The notes below the pieces were generated by a model, which had not been told where the DNA came from, ran no database searches, and saw nothing but the letters and a program-made list of their open reading frames with translations. From NCBI RefSeq assembly GCF_008801935.1, contig NZ_VZOT01000001.1, forward strand, positions 248,001-312,000: 64,000 nucleotides of DNA, read 5' to 3'. Source of the DNA: Comamonas kerstersii. Its GTDB lineage: Bacteria; Pseudomonadota; Gammaproteobacteria; Burkholderiales; Burkholderiaceae_C. Positions 17,146-25,465 of this stretch are shown here, piece by piece. Position 1 is the stretch's first letter. Every line of letters starts with the position of its first letter. Made by a program: the position numbers and the translations under genes.

Positions 17146-20100
17146 TTACCTGCTTTCTGCTTTACTAAAACCTAACACCGGATGCCAACACCAGCCTTGC
17201 TGCGTATCAGGCAGGCTGACCGTGGCATAGCGCTTGGCACATTGCTCCAGCGTCAGGTCCTGGGCCAGATCGCGCAAGGCATCCATTAAGTTCAGCTGCA
17301 TCCACGGCTGGACGCTGAGCGTAGGTGTGGGGCGTAGCTGGGTGTCTGGCACAGCGTGCACCATGCTGTCTTGGACGCGGACATACAGCGATTCCCTATG
17401 GAGCGGGCTATCGTCCACGCGGTGCAGCAGCAGTTTTTCTTCATCCTCATCCGGCAAAAACACGACATCCACGCGACGCTGTGGGTCTTCGCGAAAGCGC
17501 TGGTATTGGGGGAGAACGCCTGTCAAGGTGACGCTGTAAGGCACAGCATCCGGCACGGCATGCCAGCAGGCATATGCTGCGCGTTGCAAAGCCGTGGTGG
17601 TACTGCTTTCAGGGTCTCGCGGCAGCATGGCATCGCGCATGCGGGCATGCTCCAGGTCCACCCAGTTGCGGCGGGGCTTGAGGTCTTTTTCTGTGCGAGC
17701 AATACGTGGGCGGGCATCGACTGGCCATGCGTCTTGCGCCCATTCTTTCAGCTGGCGTGAAAGCAGCTTTTGCAAGCTGTGAGCATCAAAACTAAAGCTG
17801 CGTGATGCGTCACTGCCCCCGTCGTCATGCCGGTCCATTTCAAAACCGGGCTTGCAAAATGCGGCCTGATGGCTGCCGTGGCGCTCAAAGTGCTTCAAGT
17901 TGCTGTCCAGCAGCGCCACATTGACACCACCCACTGCCGCACTGCGGTGTCTACGCACACGGCCTGCCAGCTGGATGAGCGAGCGCATGGACGAAGGCTC
18001 TACCACCGCCCAGTCGTAATCATGGTCACGGCCCACTTCAGTGACTGGGGAGCCAAGCACGATAAACAGCTGGTGCTGCTCGGGGTGGCTGTCGATCAAT
18101 GCACGGATGCTGGGGTGCTGCAAGGCGGGGTCAGCGCCGTGGTCTGCGCCTCTGCGGTTGAGTATGGTGTCCAAGTGCTGCTCAATCAGCGAACGTGCCA
18201 GCAGTGGAAACTGCGAGTGATACACACACAGGTGGATACGCACATTGGGCGCGGGTGCACCTTGCGCATACATGGCCAGCGCCACGGCATACAGCGGATC
18301 AATATTGGCCATACGGATAAGGCCAAAACTCACCTGCTTGCCACTGCTGGGGTCAACACTATGGTTCTGAGCGTCTTGGTGCAGCTTCCATGCGGACTCC
18401 AAGGCAAATTGGGCAAATGCTGTGCGGCGCACGTTTTTTTCCATGCCGTACCACTGCGCAGGCAACGGCACGATACGCGCTTGGCGCCGAATATCGGCTT
18501 TGGTCAGCTGGGCCACACGTTTTTGCACAAACTTGGTGTGTGCATCAGCAAATTGCTTCTGGTCTGCACACACCACAGCGGTCTGCTGAAACTCATCCAC
18601 CCACAGGCAGCACACATTGACAGCTTCATGTGGGCGCTCGCTGCGGTGCTGTTGAAACACGGCCCGCCCTGCGCAATAGGCCAGAAACAACCCTTGCACC
18701 AAAGCCGGTGGCAAGGTGGCCGATGATAGCAATACACGACAGCCCAGCAGCCCCGCCCAGTGCACCAACCGTGTCAGCGCAGGCAGATCGGCCATGTCAA
18801 AGTCGTCCGGCTCGTCCAGCACCAGGTCACTGGTCAGCAGGCGCAGCATGGGGGCAATCTGCCGCCCGCCGCGCAGGCTTTCTGTCGCAGGTATGAGGTG
18901 ATCCACGGTGCAGACCAGCAGCGGCGCAGCAATCAGGCGTCGGGCATTGGCATCATCGGTCAGGCGCTCCAGCAGGGGATGGCGGTCATCGCCCTCATAC
19001 AGCACTTGCCCGCCTTCATCGAGCAGCGCCTGGCTGGAGGCCGAGCCGGTGGCCTCTGCCTGCTGTTCCCAGTACTCGAACAGCTCACGGCTGGCTGCAC
19101 CGCCGACCTGGATGGCCAGTTGCTCGTCACTCAGACCCAGATCGCGCTGAAAGCTGCGCCCGGTCTGCATGGTCAGCGTGCGCAGGCCAATGGCAAACGC
19201 GCAGCGCATGCCCAGTGCCGGATCGGCCAGTGCGTTCATGATGCGCGCATTGCCCAGCGTCTTGCCGCAGCCCGTCGAGGCCATATTGACAATGAATGCA
19301 CCCTGGCTTGCGGCTGATAGACGCACACTGGCTGCCAAATCTGCCGCTTTGTCCTGCCACTGAAACCTTGTGTTCTGGTTGCGCTTTTTGAGCCCTTTGT
19401 GGTTTTGCAGTGCGGGCAGGCTGCGCGCCAGGCTGGGCAGCGCATGGGTGATGGTGCAGGCATGGGCCTGCACGCCCAGCAGGTGTTCATCGAGGGTTTG
19501 ATTAAAAATTGGCTTGTAGGCCTTATCTATCAAGCGCTCGTAGCTATGACTTTTAGCCGTATTGGCAAACAGTGGGTAGTCTTTGTTGCGGTAAGGCTTG
19601 CGCCGCGCCTCATCCGTGATGCTGGAGTAATGGTGATCCGCCAGCATGAGACACATGCGGCTAAGGTGCATGGTGAAGGGATCATGCAAAACAGGCTGCG
19701 TCCCGTAGTGCAGCGCTAATGCTTGCAGCTTGCGGGCATAACGCGCAGCCTGTTTGCGCCATGCCAGTTGTGACACTGGTAAGCCGTGCGGAAAACGCCA
19801 GTACTGCGCACGTGCTGCCTGGGTCACGGTTTCGCGTGGCTCGTTCCAATCCGCATCGACCTGCGCCAGCAGGTCTTGCAATTGTGCGTTAGCCACGTTC
19901 GCCGGCTTGGAGCCAAATGGTCTGAAGATGCGCCGCTCTGCATCGTGCTCGGCATCGTTTACGTCATTACCTTGCCGGTTGGGCAAACACGGCAATCGGT
20001 GGTGCGTCAGCACCAGCCACGCCACGGCTTGTGCCAAAGGTGGCAGACTAGCAAAGGGGTTGGCAGCTCGTTTCTGAGCTGCCGTCCAGCGTGCATCTGT

Positions 20101-20697
20101 GATGCCATCACAATGCAGACCTTGCAGCCATTGCGCCTCGAATGACTGCGCGTCCTGCTCATCTTCTGCACAGGCTGCCAGTCGTTGCAGCCAACCCGCA
20201 TCGTCCTCACCGCCAACAAAGGCTTGCAACAAGCGCACTGACACCCATTCGTGGCGATAGTGGCTGCGCTCTCGCATGTTGGGCTTGCGCAGACGGTCTT
20301 GAAACGCTTGGGTGGCTTTACCCAGGTCATGCAGCAAAGCTGCCAGCGCAGACAGCGCAGTGATCAAGGGAAGGTGATGCCAAGTGGTTTCATCCGCTCT
20401 GCGCAAAATATCGTGGCTGGAGGTATTGGTGGGGACAGCTCCTTCCGCATTGAACTGACGGCCATCGCCCACCACCCATAGCAGCTCACTGTGGTCACGG
20501 CCTCGAATCCAGTGGCAGGCCACGGCGGTGTTTTTACGGGCAGTCTGCCGCAGAAGCTTGCGCACAGTATCCAGCCCCGCCTGGGTGATAGAGGTTTGCC
20601 AGGTACGCTCACCTCGTCGCTCTGCAAACTGATCCAGGATGCGGCGCGTTTCGGTCAGGGCTCGCTTGGTGCATTGCGAGACAAACAACACATTCAT
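17146..20697 (-). CDS. cas3: Cas2-Cas3 fusion nuclease-helicase (Cas3f)
   Basis: A 1183-residue Cas2-Cas3 fusion characteristic of type I-F; it serves both adaptation (with Cas1) and target degradation. Residues 1-90 are the Cas2-like domain. The HD nuclease motif is LLHDLGKATQ (His123-Asp124), with HYRHEW and HHRLP as further metal ligands. The helicase shows STGCGKTLGNA (Walker A), LDEPDDFD (Walker B), LSSATLPP, and QLAGRVRRHR (motif VI). All look intact. It is longer than the 1076-1098 residues of well-known relatives. Its start overlaps the cas1 stop by four bases. Two short DNA stretches are odd: one resembles a palindrome arm (19531-19546) and one matches 13 bases of the CRISPR repeat (20071-20083). 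Confidence 0.97.
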   Translation of the reverse strand: MNVLFVSQCTKRALTETRRILDQFAERRGERTWQTSITQAGLDTVRKLLRQTARKNTAVACHWIRGRDHSELLWVVGDGRQFNAEGAVPTNTSSHDILRRADETTWHHLPLITALSALAALLHDLGKATQAFQDRLRKPNMRERSHYRHEWVSVRLLQAFVGGEDDAGWLQRLAACAEDEQDAQSFEAQWLQGLHCDGITDARWTAAQKRAANPFASLPPLAQAVAWLVLTHHRLPCLPNRQGNDVNDAEHDAERRIFRPFGSKPANVANAQLQDLLAQVDADWNEPRETVTQAARAQYWRFPHGLPVSQLAWRKQAARYARKLQALALHYGTQPVLHDPFTMHLSRMCLMLADHHYSSITDEARRKPYRNKDYPLFANTAKSHSYERLIDKAYKPIFNQTLDEHLLGVQAHACTITHALPSLARSLPALQNHKGLKKRNQNTRFQWQDKAADLAASVRLSAASQGAFIVNMASTGCGKTLGNARIMNALADPALGMRCAFAIGLRTLTMQTGRSFQRDLGLSDEQLAIQVGGAASRELFEYWEQQAEATGSASSQALLDEGGQVLYEGDDRHPLLERLTDDANARRLIAAPLLVCTVDHLIPATESLRGGRQIAPMLRLLTSDLVLDEPDDFDMADLPALTRLVHWAGLLGCRVLLSSATLPPALVQGLFLAYCAGRAVFQQHRSERPHEAVNVCCLWVDEFQQTAVVCADQKQFADAHTKFVQKRVAQLTKADIRRQARIVPLPAQWYGMEKNVRRTAFAQFALESAWKLHQDAQNHSVDPSSGKQVSFGLIRMANIDPLYAVALAMYAQGAPAPNVRIHLCVYHSQFPLLARSLIEQHLDTILNRRGADHGADPALQHPSIRALIDSHPEQHQLFIVLGSPVTEVGRDHDYDWAVVEPSSMRSLIQLAGRVRRHRSAAVGGVNVALLDSNLKHFERHGSHQAAFCKPGFEMDRHDDGGSDASRSFSFDAHSLQKLLSRQLKEWAQDAWPVDARPRIARTEKDLKPRRNWVDLEHARMRDAMLPRDPESSTTTALQRAAYACWHAVPDAVPYSVTLTGVLPQYQRFREDPQRRVDVVFLPDEDEEKLLLHRVDDSPLHRESLYVRVQDSMVHAVPDTQLRPTPTLSVQPWMQLNLMDALRDLAQDLTLEQCAKRYATVSLPDTQQGWCWHPVLGFSKAESR

Positions 20698-21695
20698 GGC
20701 TGCGACTCCTGCACAGCCTTGGCCTGCACTAGACGCCCCATCTGCAAGGCGATGGCTTTGAGGCTGTCGATCATGAAGTCCAGCGATTCCGAGCGGGTCA
20801 GCCCCTCGATGCAGCTGCGGCGAAACTGCTGTTCATCGTCGCCACACATGGCAGAGATAAAGGCCTGCGGCAAGATAGTGGCGTCTTTGACTAGGTCTGC
20901 AGCATCAAACACCAGCCCGCCGCGCCTTGTCTTGCCATGCAGCACAGCCAGTCCATGCGGCAAACCGAGCACCCATGTCGCAGTGGCACCCAACCCATAA
21001 GCCAGATAGTTGCCGTGATCTAGAAAGCAGTTGGCTGGGTCGGTGCCTGTGCCTCGTTTGGCGCGTATAAATTCCCCGTAGCCCACAGTATCTGCAGCCA
21101 GTTTGAACAAGGCTTTGCTCAGGCGGGCTTCGTCAGTCAGCAAGCTCATCACATCGGGAGCACGCTGAATCAGTGGCTGAAACTGCTCGACCAGGGCTTG
21201 CAGGCGATGGCCATCTACCGCAAAGCCTGCATCACAAAGTGCCCGTGTCTGCCATTGCTGGAGGATGCGCTGCAGGCGCAAGGTTTGCAGTTGCCGTGCA
21301 GCTTGCAGCCGCAATGCATCGTCAAACCAGAACCGTACCCAAGCCTGCAAATATTCCGTGGGGCGGTATTCGCTCTGCGGCTGAAACCAGGCCACTTCCA
21401 CATCCACCTCGTTGGCGCTGAAGAGCGGTGTGCCGCCACCTCCACAAAAACCAACCAAGACCCCTGCCTTGCTCAGCTCACGCATGGCGGCCTGGGTAAT
21501 AGAGGTGCCAGTGCCCAGCAAGATGCTGGTGGTGTTGGCGATGGGGATATTCCAGTAGAGACTTCTTTTGCCTGCATCCGTCACATATTCCACACGACCG
21601 CCGTTGACCAGCACACGGCAGTGTTCAAGCAAGTAAATGTTTGCTCGTTTGGAATGAATGATGGTTTTGAGATCACTATTGTGGATTTCTTGCAC
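20694..21695 (-). CDS. cas1: Cas1 integrase, type I-F
   Basis: The adaptation integrase that, with the Cas2 part of Cas2-3, inserts new spacers at the leader. I-F signatures are LKTIIHSKRANIYLLEHC, VLVNGGRVEYVTDAG, IPIANTTSILLGTGTSITQ, and GFCGGGGTPLF. The metal-binding region includes GLPHGLAVLHGKTRRGG followed by FDAADLVKD. I chose the GTG at 21695 (333 residues), preceded by GGTGAG, because I-F Cas1 is about 325 residues and homology begins here. The frame stays open to a TTG at 21761 (355 residues), with another GTG at 21740. It is first in the cas operon and overlaps cas2-3 by four bases. Confidence 0.95.
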   Translation of the reverse strand: MQEIHNSDLKTIIHSKRANIYLLEHCRVLVNGGRVEYVTDAGKRSLYWNIPIANTTSILLGTGTSITQAAMRELSKAGVLVGFCGGGGTPLFSANEVDVEVAWFQPQSEYRPTEYLQAWVRFWFDDALRLQAARQLQTLRLQRILQQWQTRALCDAGFAVDGHRLQALVEQFQPLIQRAPDVMSLLTDEARLSKALFKLAADTVGYGEFIRAKRGTGTDPANCFLDHGNYLAYGLGATATWVLGLPHGLAVLHGKTRRGGLVFDAADLVKDATILPQAFISAMCGDDEQQFRRSCIEGLTRSESLDFMIDSLKAIALQMGRLVQAKAVQESQP

Positions 21696-21968
21696 GACAG
21701 ACTCACCAGCGAAGTTGCCACCCGGGCACTCACAGGCCACCTTGCAGCCGCTGACCTTCAAACGCTGTGTGCGACTGCTAGGGTATGGTAGCTGTATGAA
21801 ACTGCCTGGATATTAAGCATGATGGCGCACATCGTCACATTTTGTATCCCAATGCAAAACGCCTACCCACCAACTTACAACTCGCTCACCCATAAAAATT
21901 AGCAGCCAATAGCGACACTTACCATCTTTTCAAGAGCTTTTAGCGAAAAATTTTCTTCGAAAAAAGTG

Positions 21969-21996
21969 CTTGAAATGCCCTGCGAGGTACACATCT
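21969..21996 (+). promoter_or_regulatory. Sigma-32-like heat-shock promoter
   Basis: CTTGAAA (21969-21975) is a perfect sigma-32 -35 box. After 13 bases, ACACATCT (21989-21996) matches the CCCCATnT -10 box at 5 of 7 defined positions. It lies about 50 bases before the small heat-shock gene. The rest of 21696-22045 shows no gene; it must also hold the divergent cas promoter, which I could not place. Confidence 0.65.
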
Positions 21997-22045
21997 GGGA
22001 AGCATGACAGCGCGGATAGCGCCACACAGACAAAGGAGTTTTCAC

Positions 22046-22420
22046 ATGTTTCTCGCAACCCCCATCATCCGTCACGTATCCCGTCCTGACGCTGCCCTGC
22101 AGCGCTTCATGCAGGCTGCCACCAATGCAGCGGTACAGCAGCTCAATGGTGACTTCAGCTTCTCCAGCAATGAGGAAGCCACCATCCTGTCCGTAGACGT
22201 GCCCGGGCTGCGCCGCGATCAGCTGCAGCTGCGTCTGGAGGACAACATGGTGTATCTGCAAAGCGTGGAAGATGCTCCCCGCCAGGTGCGCCGCAGCTGG
22301 GAGTTGCCCCACGAGATTGATGTGGCGGCCTCCAGCGCCAAGCTGGACCTGGGCGTGCTGACGCTGACCCTGGCGCGCAAGAAGCCCGTGGACAAGGCGG
22401 TGACGCTGAACATCGAGTAA
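22046..22420 (+). CDS. Small heat-shock protein, Hsp20 family
   Basis: A 124-residue alpha-crystallin-type chaperone that holds unfolding proteins in the cytoplasm. The domain runs from about residue 40 (EEATILSVDVPGLRRDQLQLRLEDN) to the end (LDLGVLTLTLARKK), with the conserved VPG motif and the GVLTLTL pattern. The C-terminal IxI motif is only partly present (VTLNIE). The ATG at 22046 is set by AGGAG at 22034-22038, seven bases away. A sigma-32-like promoter upstream and a strong terminator downstream make it a single-gene heat-shock unit. Confidence 0.9.
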   Translation: MFLATPIIRHVSRPDAALQRFMQAATNAAVQQLNGDFSFSSNEEATILSVDVPGLRRDQLQLRLEDNMVYLQSVEDAPRQVRRSWELPHEIDVAASSAKLDLGVLTLTLARKKPVDKAVTLNIE

Positions 22421-22447
22421 TGCCGCCGCGCAGCTTTTGATAGGCAG

Positions 22448-22472
22448 GCCGCCAGCCCTCTGGCGGCTTTTT
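22448..22472 (+). terminator. Terminator of the Hsp20 gene
   Basis: GCCGCCAG (22448-22455) and CTGGCGGC (22460-22467) form a perfect 8-bp stem with a four-base loop, followed by TTTTT. Confidence 0.9.
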
Positions 22473-22543
22473 GCTGCTTGTCTGTGATAGCCAGCTGTGT
22501 TTGAATCCGCGCCATGCTCTGGCACGTTAAAAAGGAATCACAC

Positions 22544-23371
22544 ATGGTCTGGAAGGCCCCCTCCTCCCTGCTGCGCTGGGCAGGCTTGCTGCTCACTGCG
22601 CTGTTCATCCAAGGCTGCGCCAACACCACCAGCGGTGGTGCGATTGGCCTGAACCGCAGCCAGTTGCTGATCGTCTCGAGCGACACCGTCAATGCCCAGG
22701 CAGCCAAAGGTTTTCAGCAGCTGACGGCCGATGCACGCAGCAAGCAAAAGCTCAACAACGATGCTGCCCTGACGCAGCGCGTGCGCAATATCGGCAAGGA
22801 TCTGATTGCGCAGGTCGGCGTCTTCCGCCCCGATGCGCTGAAGTGGGACTGGGAAATCAATGTGTTTGACTCTGACGAGATCAATGCTTTCTGCGCCCCG
22901 GGCGGAAAGATTGGCGTCTACACCGGCATCGTGCGCAAGCTCAAGCTCACAGACGATGAGCTGGCCGCCGTCATGGGGCACGAGATTGCCCACGCGCTGC
23001 GCGAACATTCCCGCGAACAGGTATCCCAGAAGGCGCTGACTGGGCTGGTGACCAGCGCCATTTCCGCGGCCACCGGTGTGCCCGGTGAGCTGATGGATGC
23101 CAGCTCCAGCATGCTGATTCACCTGCCCAATTCGCGCTCCATGGAACTGGAGTCCGACGTGATTGGTCTGGAGCTGATGGCCCGCGCAGGCTATGACCCG
23201 CGCAATGCCTCTTCGCTGTGGAAGAAAATGCTGCAGGCCAGTGGCGGCAGCAATGGCCCCGCCTTTCTGAGCACCCACCCGGCAGGTCAAGAGCGCATCC
23301 GGGAACTGGAAGCCCATGTACCCAAGGTGCTTCCCCTGTATGAAGCAGCGCGCGCGCAAAGGCGCCGCTGA
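22544..23371 (+). CDS. M48 family zinc metalloprotease, lipoprotein (LoiP-like)
   Basis: A 275-residue periplasmic peptidase with a lipoprotein signal (LFIQGC, Cys25), resembling E. coli LoiP/YggG and the protease part of BepA. The zinc motif HEIAH is at residues 146-150 (VMGHEIAHALREHSREQ). The third ligand lies in SMELESDVIGLELM, and STHPAGQERI is the conserved C-terminal block. It probably works in outer-membrane protein quality control. The ATG at 22544 follows AAGGA; an upstream in-frame ATG at 22514 is less likely because the signal peptide starts at MVWK. Confidence 0.9.
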   Translation: MVWKAPSSLLRWAGLLLTALFIQGCANTTSGGAIGLNRSQLLIVSSDTVNAQAAKGFQQLTADARSKQKLNNDAALTQRVRNIGKDLIAQVGVFRPDALKWDWEINVFDSDEINAFCAPGGKIGVYTGIVRKLKLTDDELAAVMGHEIAHALREHSREQVSQKALTGLVTSAISAATGVPGELMDASSSMLIHLPNSRSMELESDVIGLELMARAGYDPRNASSLWKKMLQASGGSNGPAFLSTHPAGQERIRELEAHVPKVLPLYEAARAQRRR

Positions 23372-23379
23372 CCATCAGC

Positions 23380-23409
23380 AGCCCGGTGCCACTGGCTCCG
23401 GGCTTTTTT
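23380..23409 (+). terminator. Terminator of the M48 protease gene
   Basis: AGCCCGG (23380-23386) and CCGGGCT (23398-23404) form a 7-bp stem followed by TTTTTT. It lies directly upstream of the DUF333 lipoprotein start. Confidence 0.88.
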
Positions 23410-23432
23410 GTTGTCCTATGGAGACCTGCGCC

Positions 23433-23702
23433 GTGCGCCCAGCCATTTATGTTTTTGCCTCCAGCGCCCTGCTGCTCAGCGCCTGTGCATCAGGCGGCAA
23501 CCCATCACCTGCGCAGACACCGGCGGCACCCCAGCCCGTCAAGATTGCCAACCCGGCTTCGGTGTTCTGCATCCAGCAAGGTGGCAAGCTGCGTATGGAA
23601 AAGACACCGCAAGGCGAGCGCATGCTGTGCATCCTGCCCGATGGGCGTGAAGTGGATGAGTGGGACTTCTTTCGCCAGCACCACCCTGCGCCCAAGCCTT
23701 GA
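23433..23702 (+). CDS. DUF333 domain lipoprotein
   Basis: A small secreted lipoprotein of 89 residues. The signal peptide ends in LLSAC. The DUF333 domain follows: ANPASVFCIQQGGKL, then GERMLCILPDGREVDEWDFF, the hallmark of this family (called putative hemolysins, function unproven). I prefer the GTG at 23433 because GGAG (23420-23423) lies nine bases before it, whereas the ATG at 23418 has no binding site and follows directly on a terminator. The two cysteines of the domain may form a disulfide in the periplasm. Confidence 0.8.
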   Translation: MRPAIYVFASSALLLSACASGGNPSPAQTPAAPQPVKIANPASVFCIQQGGKLRMEKTPQGERMLCILPDGREVDEWDFFRQHHPAPKP

Positions 23703-23726
23703 AACCGCTGACACAATCAAATTAAT

Positions 23727-23802
23727 AGCTTTCAGCGCTTGTGTTTATTGATTTTCAGAATGGAATACCTCTGAAAACCAGTATTTCCAAGCGCTAACCG
23801 CT
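23727..23802. repeat. 76-bp imperfect palindrome, copy 2
   Basis: The arms AGCTTTCAGCGCTTG and CAAGCGCTAACCGCT pair at 12 of 15 positions; the inner arms GATTTTCAGA and TCTGAAAACC also pair. It lies between two convergent genes. Confidence 0.85.
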
Positions 23803-23820
23803 TCATTTTTCAAAGCAGCA

Positions 23821-24300
23821 TTAGCCTGCGGCCTCAGGTTGGCGGGCCCGGTTCCAGCTCAGCCAGTCGCTGGCATCAATTGTGGGCCGATGGGCTGCGC
23901 CCTCAGCCTGCGCTTCATAGACCAGTACCTGCAGGCGCTGCACACCACCTGCCAGCAGCTGTACATCGGTCGTTACCAGGCGCTTGATGTATTCACCGGT
24001 ATCCATGGGCCATACGCCTTCATAGGCATCCAGCACACGCTCCAGCACCGGGTCCAGCGGATAGACCTCGGCCAGCACTGGCTGCTGGCCCTGCAGCTGC
24101 AGCCCCGGATACCAGCCAAAGTCATACAACGTACCTTGCAGGATGGTGTGTCCGGCCATGGCAATGCCGGGCCGCAGGCTGGCAATGTCATTGGTCGCGC
24201 CTGCACGCAAGGTGCCATACACCGCCACGTAACTGGCGCCGCAGGGCCGCCACGCTGCCGCCAGCTTCGAAGCAAGTGCAGAAGGTATGGACATGGTCAT
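23821..24300 (-). CDS. Gamma-glutamylcyclotransferase-like protein
   Basis: A 159-residue protein of the AIG2/gamma-glutamylcyclotransferase fold. The substrate-binding loop YVAVYGTLRAG is near residue 25, and the catalytic-type glutamate lies in VLDAYEGVW, near residue 85. Family members release 5-oxoproline from gamma-glutamyl amines or peptides; the substrate here is not known. Two ATGs six bases apart (24300 and 24294) are possible starts. A longer in-frame extension upstream lacks homology and overlaps the divergent gene, so it was left out. Confidence 0.82.
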   Translation of the reverse strand: MTMSIPSALASKLAAAWRPCGASYVAVYGTLRAGATNDIASLRPGIAMAGHTILQGTLYDFGWYPGLQLQGQQPVLAEVYPLDPVLERVLDAYEGVWPMDTGEYIKRLVTTDVQLLAGGVQRLQVLVYEAQAEGAAHRPTIDASDWLSWNRARQPEAAG

Positions 24301-24442
24301 GATGCTGTCAAACGAGGAAACAGCGTACCTGAAGCACGAATCACACCAGTGAGCGCACGCTCCAATGTCTTTCCAGACACAGGGTTTTGGTGCAGTTTCC
24401 CGGCGCACACGCACGCGGCCATGCTTGGCTACACTGCCTGCT

Positions 24443-25447
24443 ATGCCTTCCTGGACCTCTCGCCTGCTTGTCTGCTGCGCCCTGCTCTTTGTGGGCTGGT
24501 GCGGCGTTTTTGCCATTGCCATGATCAGCCAGCTGGCCGATGCTGCGGACCGCCTGCACGCAGGCGCTGGCATCGGGCTGTTCTGGGTGCTGCTGGCCCT
24601 GCTGGTGGCCACGGTGCTGCTGCCCAGCATCTGGCTGCTGCGCCTGCCAGCGGCGCTGCGCTATCCCGGCGAGGGCGATCTGGCTGCGGCACAGGAGTAC
24701 CAGCAACGCCTGCGCGCCCACCTGGCCCGGTTGCCGCGCCTGTCTGGCGTGGCACTGGATTCTGAAGAGGCCGTGCACCAGGCGCTGCAGCTGCTGCGTG
24801 CGGATGCAGAAGCGCAGACCCGCCGCACAGCAGCCAGCGTGCTGGTCAGTACCGCCTTGCTGCAAAACGGCAAGCTTGATGCGCTGGTGGTGCTGTGCAG
24901 CCAGGTGCAGCTGGTATGGCGCATTGCGCGCATTTATGGGCTGCGCCCCTCGCTGCGGCAGATCAGCTATCTGTACGGCAATGTGGGCGCATGCATGCTG
25001 ATTGCCAGCAGCCTGGAAGATGTGGACTTTGCAGAGCTGACCGCACCCATCGTGCAGTCCGCCACGCCAGCGGCGCTGGGCAGCATTCCCGGCCTGGGCA
25101 CCATGGGCAATCTGCTGACCAACAGCCTGGCCAGCGGCGCAGCCAATGCGTTTCTGACGCTGCGCGTTGGCCTGATTGCCGATGCCTACTGCGCCCCCGA
25201 GCACACGCCACAGCGCGCACAGATTCGCCAGAGCAGCACACGCCGTGCGGCGCAGCTGCTGGGCGCTATCGTCAAGGAATCGGGCTCGCAGGTGACGCAG
25301 GCCGTCTATGGCCGCATCAAGCAGGGCGTGCTGAGCACGGCGCAGGCTGCGGCAGACAGCGTCAAGAACGCGGCCTCGCAGGTACGCAGCTCTACCACCT
25401 CCGGTCTGCAGCGCCTGCGCGGCAAGGAAGATGGGCAGGACGCCTAG
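24443..25447 (+). CDS. DUF697 membrane protein (YcjF-like)
   Basis: A 334-residue inner-membrane protein. Two N-terminal membrane helices are clear (about residues 7-27 and 42-64). Residues about 120-260 carry the DUF697 pattern, with LYGNVGACMLIASSLEDVDF and two hydrophobic, glycine-rich stretches. The tail is polar and helical (KQGVLSTAQAAADSVKNAASQ). E. coli YcjF sits with a GTPase of the phage-shock region; no GTPase neighbour is present here, so its role is open. The ATG at 24443 gives the usual N-terminus. Confidence 0.8.
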   Translation: MPSWTSRLLVCCALLFVGWCGVFAIAMISQLADAADRLHAGAGIGLFWVLLALLVATVLLPSIWLLRLPAALRYPGEGDLAAAQEYQQRLRAHLARLPRLSGVALDSEEAVHQALQLLRADAEAQTRRTAASVLVSTALLQNGKLDALVVLCSQVQLVWRIARIYGLRPSLRQISYLYGNVGACMLIASSLEDVDFAELTAPIVQSATPAALGSIPGLGTMGNLLTNSLASGAANAFLTLRVGLIADAYCAPEHTPQRAQIRQSSTRRAAQLLGAIVKESGSQVTQAVYGRIKQGVLSTAQAAADSVKNAASQVRSSTTSGLQRLRGKEDGQDA

Positions 25448-25465
25448 ACGCCAGCACTGCTGCGT

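Noticed and set aside
9493-22000. CRISPR-Cas locus as an integrated island at tRNA-Arg
   Set aside because: No integrase gene, and no copy of the tRNA 3' end was found on the far side near cas1 or hsp20.
13021-22000. Anti-CRISPR, Tn7-like or other accessory genes around the I-F locus
   Set aside because: Cas genes are packed with overlaps or short gaps, and no extra gene, tniQ or HTH (aca-like) gene is present; it is a standard I-F1 locus.
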